A DNA stretch of 64,000 nucleotides from a virus. Location: the IMG/VR virus record IMGVR_UViG_3300025012_000026, positions 163,248 through 227,247 of that record; one strand, 5' to 3'. Shown in pieces: positions 17,083 through 25,284 of the stretch (position 1 is the first letter of the stretch; each line of letters begins with the position of its first letter). Under the pieces are notes generated by a model. That model was not told the origin of the DNA. It ran no database searches and worked only from the letters and a program-made list of their open reading frames with translations. Both the position numbers and the translations under genes were made by a program.

Positions 17083-17694
17083 TTATTGATTCATATATAC
17101 CTTATTAATTTCTTTGACTGAACAGTAAACTATTATAAAAGCAAATATTCTTATTAAAATATCACCAATACTCCAAATTGACATACCAAATATATCAAAT
17201 ATATCGGACAAAAATATTAGATTTGTCATATGATCACCTAAAACATGAAAATCATTAAACTTAGAAGCATTCATAATCATATCATACTGAGTGTAACCAG
17301 TTGAATAAGATACATCTGGGAAAATAGGCATCATCCCATGATTAAAGTACATTACAATATAATTCAATACAAATCCACACAAGAGACTACAACAAGCGAT
17401 AATATACTCTTTATACTTCTCATGCCTAAATAGAACATCAAGTCCTAGAATCATATATGATCCTAATATAGCATTCTTTATTATGTGTTGATATTGAAGA
17501 AAGTAGTAATTTTGATTCATTATTGTATATTGTAGATAGATGTAAAATATAGACATTAATATAACTGGATAGATACTCCATCTTTTTAGTATTGGTTTTA
17601 TATTGTATGATTCTTTATGTATTTGGAATTTTCCTAGTTTTATGTAAAGATATATTTTAGAGAATATGAGCGATGCTATTAGTGTCTCGACCAT
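17083..17694 (-). CDS. DUF5317 membrane protein, 203 aa
   Basis: Multi-pass membrane protein. The C-terminal half has the DUF5317 pattern: G-M-M-P-I-F near residue 120, H-V-L-G-D-H-M-T-N-L-I-F-L-S-D-I near 150 and S-I-G-D-I-L-I near 178. DUF5317 proteins are of unknown function, common near cyclic-peptide and signalling genes in clostridia. Its position beside the agr-like genes suggests membership of the island. Confidence 0.82.
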   Translation of the reverse strand: MVETLIASLIFSKIYLYIKLGKFQIHKESYNIKPILKRWSIYPVILMSIFYIYLQYTIMNQNYYFLQYQHIIKNAILGSYMILGLDVLFRHEKYKEYIIACCSLLCGFVLNYIVMYFNHGMMPIFPDVSYSTGYTQYDMIMNASKFNDFHVLGDHMTNLIFLSDIFDIFGMSIWSIGDILIRIFAFIIVYCSVKEINKVYMNQ

Positions 17695-17754
17695 TTATTG
17701 TATTATCTCCTTTGTATTATTTTGTAATAATTTATTTATTTACAATCATGTATT

Positions 17755-19491
17755 CTACGGAGGTTTATTATTTTGATCTTTAATCATATTCTCATAATCT
17801 ACTAAATACATCCATTTAAGTAATTCACCAGTCTCAAGATCTTTACCACATGTTTTTTGTTTATTTTTGCAACATCTTCCAATTCCGACACGATTTATAT
17901 TATATTCTTTTGATGCGTTTGCAATAGAATTGAATACTTTGTTTGTTGTCAAACATATTATCTTCATATCTCTTGAACTATGTAGTATATACTTTATTTC
18001 TTGTTTATCTTTAAAAATATATTCTTCGTAATACATCCAAACCATCTTTTCCCCTGTTTCGGGATGTTTTCCTGCCGATTTTTGTATACCTAAACAACAT
18101 GATGAAATATCACTATTCCTTATATTATACTTACTTGTTGCATCAGTTATAGAATTAAAAATTTCATTAGTTGTTAAACAAACAACTTTTGTTTGCATTA
18201 CTTCTTTAGTATCATAATCACACCACCCCAATTCTACACCTTGTTTTAAATATCTAGAAACTGTAGAGGTATGAACCTTTATTATATCTGCTATTTCTAC
18301 AGTCCTTTTAATTCCACTATTCCATAAATTACATGAAATTTTAACTAAACTTGAACATCCAGCCTCATGACACTTCAACCAATCTATATCTTTTTCTTTA
18401 AAATTAAGTAATATGGGCAATCTAGACCTCATTATGCTATTCTTTATCCACTCTAACTCAGACTTTCTACAATCGATTATTATGTAATTATTAATATTGT
18501 TTGTTCTCGCTAACCACTCTTTATCAAAATCATTTTCCTGAACTTCTGCTAATGAAACTTTCCAATTACCTGTTATTTCTTCATAATGCTGAATTCCTTG
18601 AATTTCAATGACAATTTTATCTAATTTTTCTATGTAAAAATCATATCTGTATCCACCACACCATTTAAAAGTTATTTTACTCAATTGAGATTTAAAATTT
18701 AGATGTAATTGTTCTAAAAAAGATAGAAAGAACTTCTCTGGATAACTCACACCATCGGAACATCTAGGGCAAGCAAATCCATGTACTACTAAGGTGCTAA
18801 AATTTAAATTTTTATCATATCCACAATCTGGACATTTCATAGGTATTTTTGGATTTGATCCAAAAGAATGTTTATTTGCATCTTCTTTATTTACCAAATA
18901 CTTAATTAAATGTGGATGAGTTGTCACAACCATATTACACATATTGCAATCAAGACTTCCATTTTGTCCATTTGTAAAACTACTAATACTTTTTAATTCA
19001 CTTTCATGTTCTGGATGTTCTAAACACTTAAACCAATAACCTTTTTTATTAAAACCTGCGGAACTAAAGCTTACATCATTAGGGCTTAATACTTTCCCAT
19101 TTTTTATATTTTTTGCATCATCCCATCTAGATAATATCCAATCTGCCAATTCTTTAGGGAGATTATCGTAACACCATTGATAAAAAGATTTACTATTTTT
19201 TAATTTTGTAATTCTTCCATTTTCACTCACAAACAGTTTTATGGCACATTTTATACAATAATATTTTTCACCCTCATGTCTTAAATCTATATAATGTCGC
19301 CATATGACATTTTTTATAATTTCTCCGCAACCATCACACTGAATATCGACTAATGCGTGTGAACTATGAGGTAAATCCTCTACTTTCACTTCGAATTCAT
19401 TGCCCATTTTTGTAAAGATATAATCTCTTTGTTCATAATATTTTTTAATACTTGCATTCCATTTCATTTTTACGGTTTTAGTTATTAACAA
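17755..19491 (-). CDS. Freestanding homing endonuclease: zinc fingers, PD-(D/E)XK nuclease, two NUMOD1-like repeats, 578 aa
   Basis: N-terminal cysteine knuckles (C-D-G-C near 52, C-I-K-C near 79, C-N-M-C near 182, C-P-D-C near 220 with C-P-R-C near 241) suggest zinc ribbons. A PD-(D/E)XK/Vsr-like core follows: Glu252, Asp284 in Y-R-Y-D-F-Y-I, and E-I-Q-G at 296-299. The C-terminal 170 residues hold an HTH-like stretch and two repeats of the NUMOD1 type (V-C-L-T-T-N-E-I-F-N-S-I ... and I-C-L-T-T-N-K-V-F-N-S-I ...), which bind DNA. This is the domain set of phage homing endonucleases related to the I-Bth0305I class. No intron is seen, so it is freestanding. The TTG start lies in a long hairpin. 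Confidence 0.87.
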   Translation of the reverse strand: MLITKTVKMKWNASIKKYYEQRDYIFTKMGNEFEVKVEDLPHSSHALVDIQCDGCGEIIKNVIWRHYIDLRHEGEKYYCIKCAIKLFVSENGRITKLKNSKSFYQWCYDNLPKELADWILSRWDDAKNIKNGKVLSPNDVSFSSAGFNKKGYWFKCLEHPEHESELKSISSFTNGQNGSLDCNMCNMVVTTHPHLIKYLVNKEDANKHSFGSNPKIPMKCPDCGYDKNLNFSTLVVHGFACPRCSDGVSYPEKFFLSFLEQLHLNFKSQLSKITFKWCGGYRYDFYIEKLDKIVIEIQGIQHYEEITGNWKVSLAEVQENDFDKEWLARTNNINNYIIIDCRKSELEWIKNSIMRSRLPILLNFKEKDIDWLKCHEAGCSSLVKISCNLWNSGIKRTVEIADIIKVHTSTVSRYLKQGVELGWCDYDTKEVMQTKVVCLTTNEIFNSITDATSKYNIRNSDISSCCLGIQKSAGKHPETGEKMVWMYYEEYIFKDKQEIKYILHSSRDMKIICLTTNKVFNSIANASKEYNINRVGIGRCCKNKQKTCGKDLETGELLKWMYLVDYENMIKDQNNKPP

Positions 19492-19523
19492 TTAGCAACA
19501 CCTTTTTGCCAATTGTTAATAAC
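19481..19523 (-). promoter_or_regulatory. 13-bp perfect hairpin sequestering the homing-endonuclease start
   Basis: gttattaacaatt and aattgttaataac pair perfectly around a 17-nt loop. On the transcript the AAAGGTG ribosome binding site is in the loop and the TTG start codon (19489-19491) is inside the 3-prime arm. If the downstream ATG at 19467 is the start, the hairpin is in the leader instead. Confidence 0.7.
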
Positions 19524-19558
19524 TTTATATTTTTCAATAAACATCCTTCTCCTTTTAT

Positions 19559-19969
19559 TTATGCATACACAATATTCTTATCTTTCTGACCTATTGAGAA
19601 TTGAATAAGTATACCTTGATTTATACGTTCCATAGTTTCAGAATTACAATATCCAACTTTCTTCAAAAATATATCTTCATTTTTGTTAACTAACATAACT
19701 TGTTCACAGAGAGCAATAGAATCTCTTAATAGTCCTGAAGAGTTTTTATTTATGCTTTTGTGAGTTGGTAATTTTGACTTCGTGCCGATAGAACTAATTG
19801 GACATATATGCACAACTGGACTGTAGCGATTTGCCATATTATTACTTACAATTATGCATGGACGCAATTTTCCTTGGATAGATCCCTTGCCTTCTCCTAG
19901 ATCAACTAACCATATCTCTCCTCGATTAAATTGTTGTGGTTGTTGAACATTATTTATTACATTTTGCAT
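19559..19969 (-). CDS. PemK/MazF-family toxin-like endoribonuclease, 136 aa
   Basis: Compact MazF-type domain over nearly the full length: R-G-E-I-W-L-V-D-L-G near residue 17, L-R-P-C-I-I-V-S-N-N near 36 and the S-K-L-P-T-H element near 65. Likely cleaves single-stranded mRNA at short motifs. No antitoxin gene is adjacent on either side, so it may be controlled by another protein or serve as a host-shutoff or defence factor. AAGGAG upstream of ATG 19969. Confidence 0.87.
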   Translation of the reverse strand: MQNVINNVQQPQQFNRGEIWLVDLGEGKGSIQGKLRPCIIVSNNMANRYSPVVHICPISSIGTKSKLPTHKSINKNSSGLLRDSIALCEQVMLVNKNEDIFLKKVGYCNSETMERINQGILIQFSIGQKDKNIVYA

Positions 19970-20093
19970 AATAATTATCACTCCTTCTTATTTAACCTTG
20001 TGATAATTATTATTCCCCACAGCTTGGATAATATACGTTGTCCAACAAAACTTTTATTTCTACATTCTAATCACCCCCTTACATTCTAATACT

Positions 20094-20364
20094 TTACCAC
20101 CATAAACTAGGCAAACACAATGCAAATATATTAACTATATCTTCTACTTTTTCTTTCTGCTCGTCAGTCCTTTTCATTGTACATAGATAATCTTTCATAT
20201 AACCATAGTTTAAATGTGAAGTCCATTGACCAAGTTTCTTTTTCATCAAAACCATATATTTCTCTTTCTTTAATCCATCGTTCTTGCCTTGAATCATCTT
20301 TATTCCAACCTTGAGGAGTATTGTCTTCTAATATACCAAGGTCTTTAAGATATTTACCTAACAT
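20094..20364 (-). CDS. Small phage protein interrupted by a +1 frameshift (first frame 20164-20364)
   Basis: The ATG at 20364 has GAGGAGG upstream inside the DUF1385 gene and codes 66 residues ending M-Y-N-E-K-D at 20164. The next frame continues T-D-E-Q-K-E-K-V-E-D-I-V to a stop at 20094, which reads as the natural C-terminus. Removing one A from the AAAA run joins both parts to about 90 residues. Family unknown. Decay or a base-call error are both possible. Confidence 0.55.
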
Positions 20365-21071
20365 TTATTTTCCTCCTCTAACCCCTTAAATGCCATAATA
20401 GCAACCTCTAATTGTTCCACACTTGGTTCCTTTGTGAAAATATATTTCTGCAATAAACTTCCTACAAAATAAATTGGCTTAACAAACCACTTAATAATCC
20501 TATTATCAGATCTCATTACTTCATATGTAATTCCCCATCCTAATAACATTGCTCCAGAATGAACTAATGAAACTAATAATCCACTAATTATAATTAATCC
20601 AATATACAAATTAGTTCCACAATTATCATTTACACAACTTTGATTCATTGATGTTTCAATCGACACTTTACCATTTATTTCGTAATCATTTACCACTTTA
20701 TGTTCTGCTCCATGATAATATTTCGTTTTACTACATTTATTAAATAACAACATAAAAATAGGCAATATAATGAAATTATGATAGTTACTGTTTTGTAGAC
20801 TGCTTGGTTCAAAATTGTATAGACCATAAGAATAAATAAGACTTAGTGCCAATAATAACAAACCAAATTTTGTAAAAATTAATTTTAATATAATCCAATA
20901 TGCTCTAGCAAAAGGTATTCTGTAAAGAAAATTCTCTAAAATATTTTGCTTATCATCTTTGAGTATTTTATTTACAATAATATTATTGCCTTTTCTTATT
21001 GCTGTTGAAGTATGAGTTTCTGATTCAAACATTACATTATTGTATCCTGCTCTACCACCTAGTAAATTCAT
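20358..21071 (-). CDS. DUF1385 membrane protein, 237 aa
   Basis: The signature Y-H-G-A-E-H-K near residue 118 with E-T-S-M-N-Q-S-C ... C-G-T-N about 25 residues later is that of DUF1385, a predicted metal-dependent membrane protein usually encoded on clostridial and Bacillus chromosomes beside prfA/prmC genes. Hydrophobic segments near residues 60-80, 100-115 and 155-180. The N-terminal G-G-R-A-G-Y-N replaces the usual G-G-Q-A-V-I-E-G, so it is a divergent copy. Finding it among phage genes is unusual. Biochemical function is unknown. Confidence 0.85.
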   Translation of the reverse strand: MNLLGGRAGYNNVMFESETHTSTAIRKGNNIIVNKILKDDKQNILENFLYRIPFARAYWIILKLIFTKFGLLLLALSLIYSYGLYNFEPSSLQNSNYHNFIILPIFMLLFNKCSKTKYYHGAEHKVVNDYEINGKVSIETSMNQSCVNDNCGTNLYIGLIIISGLLVSLVHSGAMLLGWGITYEVMRSDNRIIKWFVKPIYFVGSLLQKYIFTKEPSVEQLEVAIMAFKGLEEENKC

Positions 21072-21083
21072 ATTCTATCCACC

Positions 21084-21347
21084 TCAAATCCCCTTAATAT
21101 CATTCGGAATCCCAAATTCCCACTTATCACAACCTACAACCGGATAAATCTTAATTATAAACCCATGTTGTACATTCATTTGCTCTCCTACTCTGCAATA
21201 TTGTAATCTCCCATCTCTCATTCTAGCATTTTTACAAGTCAAACAAGTTTTATTTATCACATTATAATCACAAACTTTTTCATGGATTTCCATTTCTTCT
21301 TTTGGGAGTAACATAGTACAGAAATCACATTTGAATATTGGTTTCAT
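21084..21347 (-). CDS. Zinc-finger-like protein, 87 aa
   Basis: Starts with a C2HC-type finger (C-D-F-C ... H-E-K-V-C) and then a second cysteine cluster C-L-T-C-K-N-A. May bind nucleic acid or protein. GGAGAG upstream. Confidence 0.72.
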   Translation of the reverse strand: MKPIFKCDFCTMLLPKEEMEIHEKVCDYNVINKTCLTCKNARMRDGRLQYCRVGEQMNVQHGFIIKIYPVVGCDKWEFGIPNDIKGI

Positions 21348-21394
21348 ATTTAATCACTCTCCTTTCTTTAATACAACAAGACAAAAGACTTGTT

Positions 21395-21571
21395 CTAAAC
21401 CAACAACTTCTTTAATTCATGTTCAAAATAAAATGTTGCAGGATTTTCAATTATAGTATAAGTATATCTAGCTTGTTTCAGTGTATAACCCCATTCATTT
21501 ACCGTGACAATTTTACCATCTAATAATACTTTTTCTCCATCTTGAAATTTTGGATTAAATTCATTAATCAA
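21395..21571 (-). CDS. Hypothetical protein, TTG start, 58 aa
   Basis: TTG at 21571 follows AAAGGAG at ideal spacing. The product has a short beta-barrel-like opening (F-Q-D-G-E-K-V-L-L-D-G-K) as in small SH3-type phage proteins. Unrecognised otherwise. Confidence 0.6.
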   Translation of the reverse strand: MINEFNPKFQDGEKVLLDGKIVTVNEWGYTLKQARYTYTIIENPATFYFEHELKKLLV

Positions 21572-21585
21572 TTTAATTCTCCTTT

Positions 21586-22038
21586 CTACTCAAACATTTT
21601 AACAGTATTCTTAAATATCCCTGCCATATCACAAGAATAACCAAATCTATCATGATTTTTATCAATATCAATAAGAATATTTCCATCATTGTGTCTTAAT
21701 GACGATGCTTTCCAATCACAAACCATTTCAATTAAATCTACTAAATCCATATCTTTAATTCCATTAGGCCAATGTTGGGGGTGATGTCTATTTTTTGCAT
21801 AATGATGATCTAATGCTTCTTTAAGTTCTTCAAGAGTCTTTTTATCTTCTTCGCTTCCATAGGTGCAACCAGCCAATTTTGAATTATGTTGAGCAAAAAT
21901 ATCTGCTTCAAAGTCCTCTAGTTTTGAATTATCATGATTGATTGCTCTTTCACCTAATTTCTGGATAACTTTATTCATAAACTTATTGACCAATTGCTTA
22001 TGTTTGTATGTGTCACACATTGTTTCATATTTTGTCAT
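21586..22038 (-). CDS. DUF5662 (HD-like) protein, 150 aa
   Basis: Histidine-rich pattern characteristic of DUF5662: N-H-D-N-S-K-L near residue 35, D-H-H-Y-A-K-N-R-H-H-P near 77 and D-W-K-A near 107. The His and Asp pairs suggest a metal-dependent phosphohydrolase fold related to HD domains. Frequent in phages, role unknown. GGAGGAAAA site upstream. Confidence 0.85.
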   Translation of the reverse strand: MTKYETMCDTYKHKQLVNKFMNKVIQKLGERAINHDNSKLEDFEADIFAQHNSKLAGCTYGSEEDKKTLEELKEALDHHYAKNRHHPQHWPNGIKDMDLVDLIEMVCDWKASSLRHNDGNILIDIDKNHDRFGYSCDMAGIFKNTVKMFE

Positions 22039-22041
22039 TAT

Positions 22042-22164
22042 TTATTTTCCTCCCAATGCACAAGCAAAAAATATTCCAATCCACATTATGAAAAACCAAG
22101 CAACAGGACTTTGAGGTAAAATATTAATCGTAATATGCTTTGCTTCTTTATTATTCTCACACAT
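22042..22164 (-). CDS. Single-pass membrane peptide, 40 aa
   Basis: Polar N-terminal half and one hydrophobic helix (W-F-F-I-M-W-I-G-I-F-F) near the C-terminus. GGAGTG precedes the ATG. The stop overlaps the leader of the DUF5662 gene. Confidence 0.6.
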   Translation of the reverse strand: MCENNKEAKHITINILPQSPVAWFFIMWIGIFFACALGGK

Positions 22165-22210
22165 AATTAAACACTCCTATTCCGATCAAACTATTCTTTG
22201 AATTGATAAC

Positions 22211-22567
22211 TCATCTACATAACTTTAAATTTTTTAACCAATTTAATTCTTTTGGAAAATCATCATAATCGATAATTCCCATATTAATACATGTCAATGT
22301 ATTAGGTTCTAAATCCGTCCATCCTCTATCTCTGATAGCGATATAACCTTTAACTTCTAATTCCTCTAATTTTGATTGCGGAGCATAAAGAATAATTTTC
22401 TTTTGATAATTCGTCATATATAATTCAATAGTTGAATCGTATTCCTTACTCTCATCAATCATAAAATTATAAAAATATACTGCTACTGCGTGTCCGACTT
22501 GACCTGCAAGTTTTCCTTTATTGATTTCAATATCTTCATTAACTAATATATACATTCTTAAATCCAT
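22211..22567 (-). CDS. Peptidyl-tRNA hydrolase 2 (PTH2)-like protein, 118 aa
   Basis: N-terminal M-Y-I-L-V-N-E-D-I-E-I-N-K-G-K-L-A-G-Q-V-G-H-A-V is the catalytic signature of archaeal/eukaryotic type PTH2, which frees tRNA from stalled peptidyl-tRNA. The second motif, usually D-x-G-x-T-x-x-x-P-x-S-x-T, appears as T-D-L-E-P-N-T-L-T. Normal length. Start at 22567 has AGGAG eight nt upstream. Fits the other RNA-related genes (RNA ligase, cREC, PemK). Confidence 0.83.
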   Translation of the reverse strand: MDLRMYILVNEDIEINKGKLAGQVGHAVAVYFYNFMIDESKEYDSTIELYMTNYQKKIILYAPQSKLEELEVKGYIAIRDRGWTDLEPNTLTCINMGIIDYDDFPKELNWLKNLKLCR

Positions 22568-22581
22568 AATTAAATCTCCTA

Positions 22582-22763
22582 TCAATCTCTAAAAATCAAT
22601 TCTTTATCTTGATAATCCTGACTAATAACTTCATACTTAAACTCAGTCAATATTGCATAATTTCTACAAGTCCTTCATTTTCTTGATTAAAAGACACCCA
22701 AATTACTTCTTTTATATTTGTGTCTTTACTTTTACAGTAAGGGCATGGGATGTTGTTTATCAT
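22582..22763 (-). pseudogene. Small CxxC protein split by a -1 frameshift
   Basis: From ATG 22763 (AAAGGAG upstream) a 38-residue frame with C-P-Y-C ends at 22647. From about 22663 another frame reads on as Y-A-I-L-T-E-F-K-Y-E-V-I-S-Q to a stop at 22582, looking fully protein-like. One extra A in the GAAATT run would fuse them into about 60 residues. Confidence 0.5.
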
Positions 22764-22777
22764 TATTTACTCCTTTT

Positions 22778-22984
22778 CTAACATGGATAACCTTCATGTA
22801 ATTCATCTCTTGAATCAGTATAAAAACTTTCTTGATACATGTCGCACTCTTCATTATCGCATTTGAAAATATCTCCCTCTTTCTCTATCCAAGATTGAGG
22901 GTACGACCAATAATGTTCTGCTACTTGACGCTTACCATAGTAATCTGTGCATTTTAATTCATAACTACAATATGGACATTCCAT
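22778..22984 (-). CDS. Zinc-ribbon protein, 68 aa
   Basis: Two Cys pairs, C-P-Y-C at the start and C-D-N-E-E-C near residue 42, with aromatic residues between. Typical phage zinc ribbon, function unknown. The ribosome binding site is weak. Confidence 0.65.
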   Translation of the reverse strand: MECPYCSYELKCTDYYGKRQVAEHYWSYPQSWIEKEGDIFKCDNEECDMYQESFYTDSRDELHEGYPC

Positions 22985-23069
22985 AAAAAAATATCACATC
23001 CAAATCTTTATCAGGAAGATATACTTCGTTTATCTCCATATATCTTCCATTTACTCCACTTTCTAAATC

Positions 23070-24779
23070 TTATTTCAAAACTCTCGCTCTAATTTCTGCT
23101 AAACTTTCATCTCTTACTAATTTTCCATCAATAAATACATCTTCAAGTAAATCAATAATATCAATTGCATCTTTTTCCATTTCATTTAATCCATCAACCA
23201 AATAGATACCATTTTCACCATCAACTACTGCAACCATTCCTTTTTGAGATTTTTTGATTCCACCAATATCGGTTTTAGGATCTTTAAAGATAAACTTTTC
23301 AACTCCATCAATAACCGTATAAGTGGCCTTTAAAGCGAACGAAAATGTGTCTCTGGTGTGATAACCTAAAGAATAACTTCCAACTCCGTATACGATGTTT
23401 TCTGCTGAAAACCCCTTTGCTTCTAATTGTTTGAAAGTTTCTTCTGCAATTTCTGGACTTATGCTATCTCCATATATTAAGCCCACATGACTATCTAGTA
23501 CCTTATACCCTTTACTATTAATAGTTCCTCCAAAGGTATCCCATAATGCTTCTACAGAACCCTTTTGCTCTATAGTTAATTTTACTTCTTTACAAATATG
23601 AACATTAGCACCATCAATATAATAATATTGTTTATCATGTCTATTCCAATCAATTTCAATAACAATTTCATAATGCTTATCTTGAAATTTAAAAATTGCA
23701 TCTTGCCTAGAAATACCATGTTCTCCATGAGGTGTATCATTTCTTATATCGTCAATTATTCTCTCCAACATAATTTCCTTGCAATCTTCCAGATTATCAC
23801 AATATTCTTCATTGGTTAAATCTTCAACAATCACATTACCGCAAATAATCTTTATTGGACTTCCAGAATCAGGACGAATGACACACTTACCATTTCTACT
23901 CATAATATCATCTTTCAATGAAGGTAAAATATTCCCCAAGACATTAAAATAATCATACCCATCACTAACTATACTTACAATTCCACTAGGGGCAACTTCA
24001 GTAATCATTCTCTTAAAATATCTCAAATCATCTTGATATCCACATTGAATACTATGTTCCGTTGCTAACACACTTGCTGAAACTAATTCCTTTTCCACAT
24101 TAACACCATAATATTGCTCTAAATATTGAATACTTGGAATCGTATCACTACCAGTAAAATATAATAAATGTCCTGCTCCTGTAGTTACTGCATCTTCATG
24201 ACCACTCATACCTCTATAACTAAAATTATGACATTGCCATTGAATATGATCTTTACTATCACATGTTTTCTCAGCCCACTTTTCACAAATGTCTCTATAT
24301 TTCTTTACAATTGTTGTTGCAGTAATTACTTTCCACATATTTGCGGAAATCAATGTCTCTAAGAAATTAGTCAACCAATAGAACTCTTTTTTAGTATTTT
24401 CAATTGTAAACACAGGAACTTTCATTGGAATCAATGTGCCTTCTTTTACTGCCTTGATTTTAATAGGAAGGTATCCTAAATCATGTAATGCTTCAATATG
24501 AGTTGTATCTGCACAATTATCTCCTAGAGAATTTTTAATGATTCTTTTATAATCTGCAACTACTATTGATTTATCAACATTGAAAAAGTTTTCATTGAAA
24601 TTATCAATTAGATAATCTTTAATAAATCCTTGTAAACCAAAGAATACTACTTCATTAATTCCTTCAATTCTTGAATGTCTAGGCGTAAATGTAGAATAAA
24701 TTTTTTCTGTACCTTTTTCACTCATAATGAGGTGGCTTATTTTGTACGAATCTGTCATTAACATTGGATTTGTTTTCAT
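23070..24779 (-). CDS. nadV: Nicotinamide phosphoribosyltransferase (NAMPT/NadV family), 569 aa
   Basis: Joins nicotinamide to PRPP to make NMN, the first step of NAD+ salvage; phage relatives called Namat use ADP-ribose pyrophosphate to make NAD+ directly. Conserved marks: S-Y-K-I-S-H at residue 11, the catalytic-His region A-T-E-H-S near 240, V-S-D-G-Y-D-Y-F-N, the phosphate-binding R-P-D-S-G, and F-K-D-P-K-T-D near the end. It is about 80 residues longer than human NAMPT owing to an insert between R-P-D-S-G and A-L-W-D-T-F-G-G. Last gene of a three-gene operon with PRPP synthetase; only one nt separates it from the gene above. Confidence 0.95.
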   Translation of the reverse strand: MKTNPMLMTDSYKISHLIMSEKGTEKIYSTFTPRHSRIEGINEVVFFGLQGFIKDYLIDNFNENFFNVDKSIVVADYKRIIKNSLGDNCADTTHIEALHDLGYLPIKIKAVKEGTLIPMKVPVFTIENTKKEFYWLTNFLETLISANMWKVITATTIVKKYRDICEKWAEKTCDSKDHIQWQCHNFSYRGMSGHEDAVTTGAGHLLYFTGSDTIPSIQYLEQYYGVNVEKELVSASVLATEHSIQCGYQDDLRYFKRMITEVAPSGIVSIVSDGYDYFNVLGNILPSLKDDIMSRNGKCVIRPDSGSPIKIICGNVIVEDLTNEEYCDNLEDCKEIMLERIIDDIRNDTPHGEHGISRQDAIFKFQDKHYEIVIEIDWNRHDKQYYYIDGANVHICKEVKLTIEQKGSVEALWDTFGGTINSKGYKVLDSHVGLIYGDSISPEIAEETFKQLEAKGFSAENIVYGVGSYSLGYHTRDTFSFALKATYTVIDGVEKFIFKDPKTDIGGIKKSQKGMVAVVDGENGIYLVDGLNEMEKDAIDIIDLLEDVFIDGKLVRDESLAEIRARVLK

Positions 24780-24780
24780 A

Positions 24781-25281
24781 TTATTTTACCTCTTTCTTAT
24801 TCATATTATTTAAATACTCAGCAACTTCTTCTAACGATTTAAAATACATTCCACCATTTCTTTCTACTATTAATCCGACCTGATTTAAAGATTTCATTTC
24901 TCCAATTGAAAAATTAATCTTATCATTTGGATAATTAATTTTATCTATAAACATATTAATATCAGGACTTCCAAGATAGCACATTGGATTTGGTACTTGT
25001 GTAATTATTGGAACTTCAGAATTTAATATACAAAATATAGTTTTTCCAGGACGTTTGTTGCTATCATCTATAACTTCTGCAATACTATAGACTCCACTCA
25101 TAGACGGAGTAATTACATATAAACAATAATCACATGTTTCACGTTGTCTACGCTCTTCTATCATACATTCTTCAGTCCAATCCTCTACAACTGGATTAAA
25201 ATAGTTAATATTAAGCATTGGAATTAATTTGTCTCTCCATATACTATTATTACAAGTACCGCCAAGGAATACTTTACTCAT
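24781..25281 (-). CDS. Nucleoside 2-deoxyribosyltransferase-like protein, 166 aa
   Basis: V-F-L-G-G-T-C-N-N-S-I-W-R at the N-terminus, an acidic R-Q-R-E-T-C-D-Y-C element and G-V-Y-S-I-A-E-V-I-D-D near residue 80 match the nucleoside 2-deoxyribosyltransferase-like family. Such proteins break or exchange N-glycosidic bonds, so a role on nicotinamide, NAD+ fragments or nucleosides is plausible. It sits between Prs and NAMPT genes and overlaps their translation signals, so it probably joins the same pathway. The predicted nucleophile is not certain. Confidence 0.8.
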   Translation of the reverse strand: MSKVFLGGTCNNSIWRDKLIPMLNINYFNPVVEDWTEECMIEERRQRETCDYCLYVITPSMSGVYSIAEVIDDSNKRPGKTIFCILNSEVPIITQVPNPMCYLGSPDINMFIDKINYPNDKINFSIGEMKSLNQVGLIVERNGGMYFKSLEEVAEYLNNMNKKEVK

Positions 25282-25284
25282 GAC

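Noticed and set aside
20094-20364. Programmed +1 frameshift as in prfB
   Set aside because: There is no CUU-UGA slippery site or well-placed internal Shine-Dalgarno, and several other genes show similar single-base breaks.
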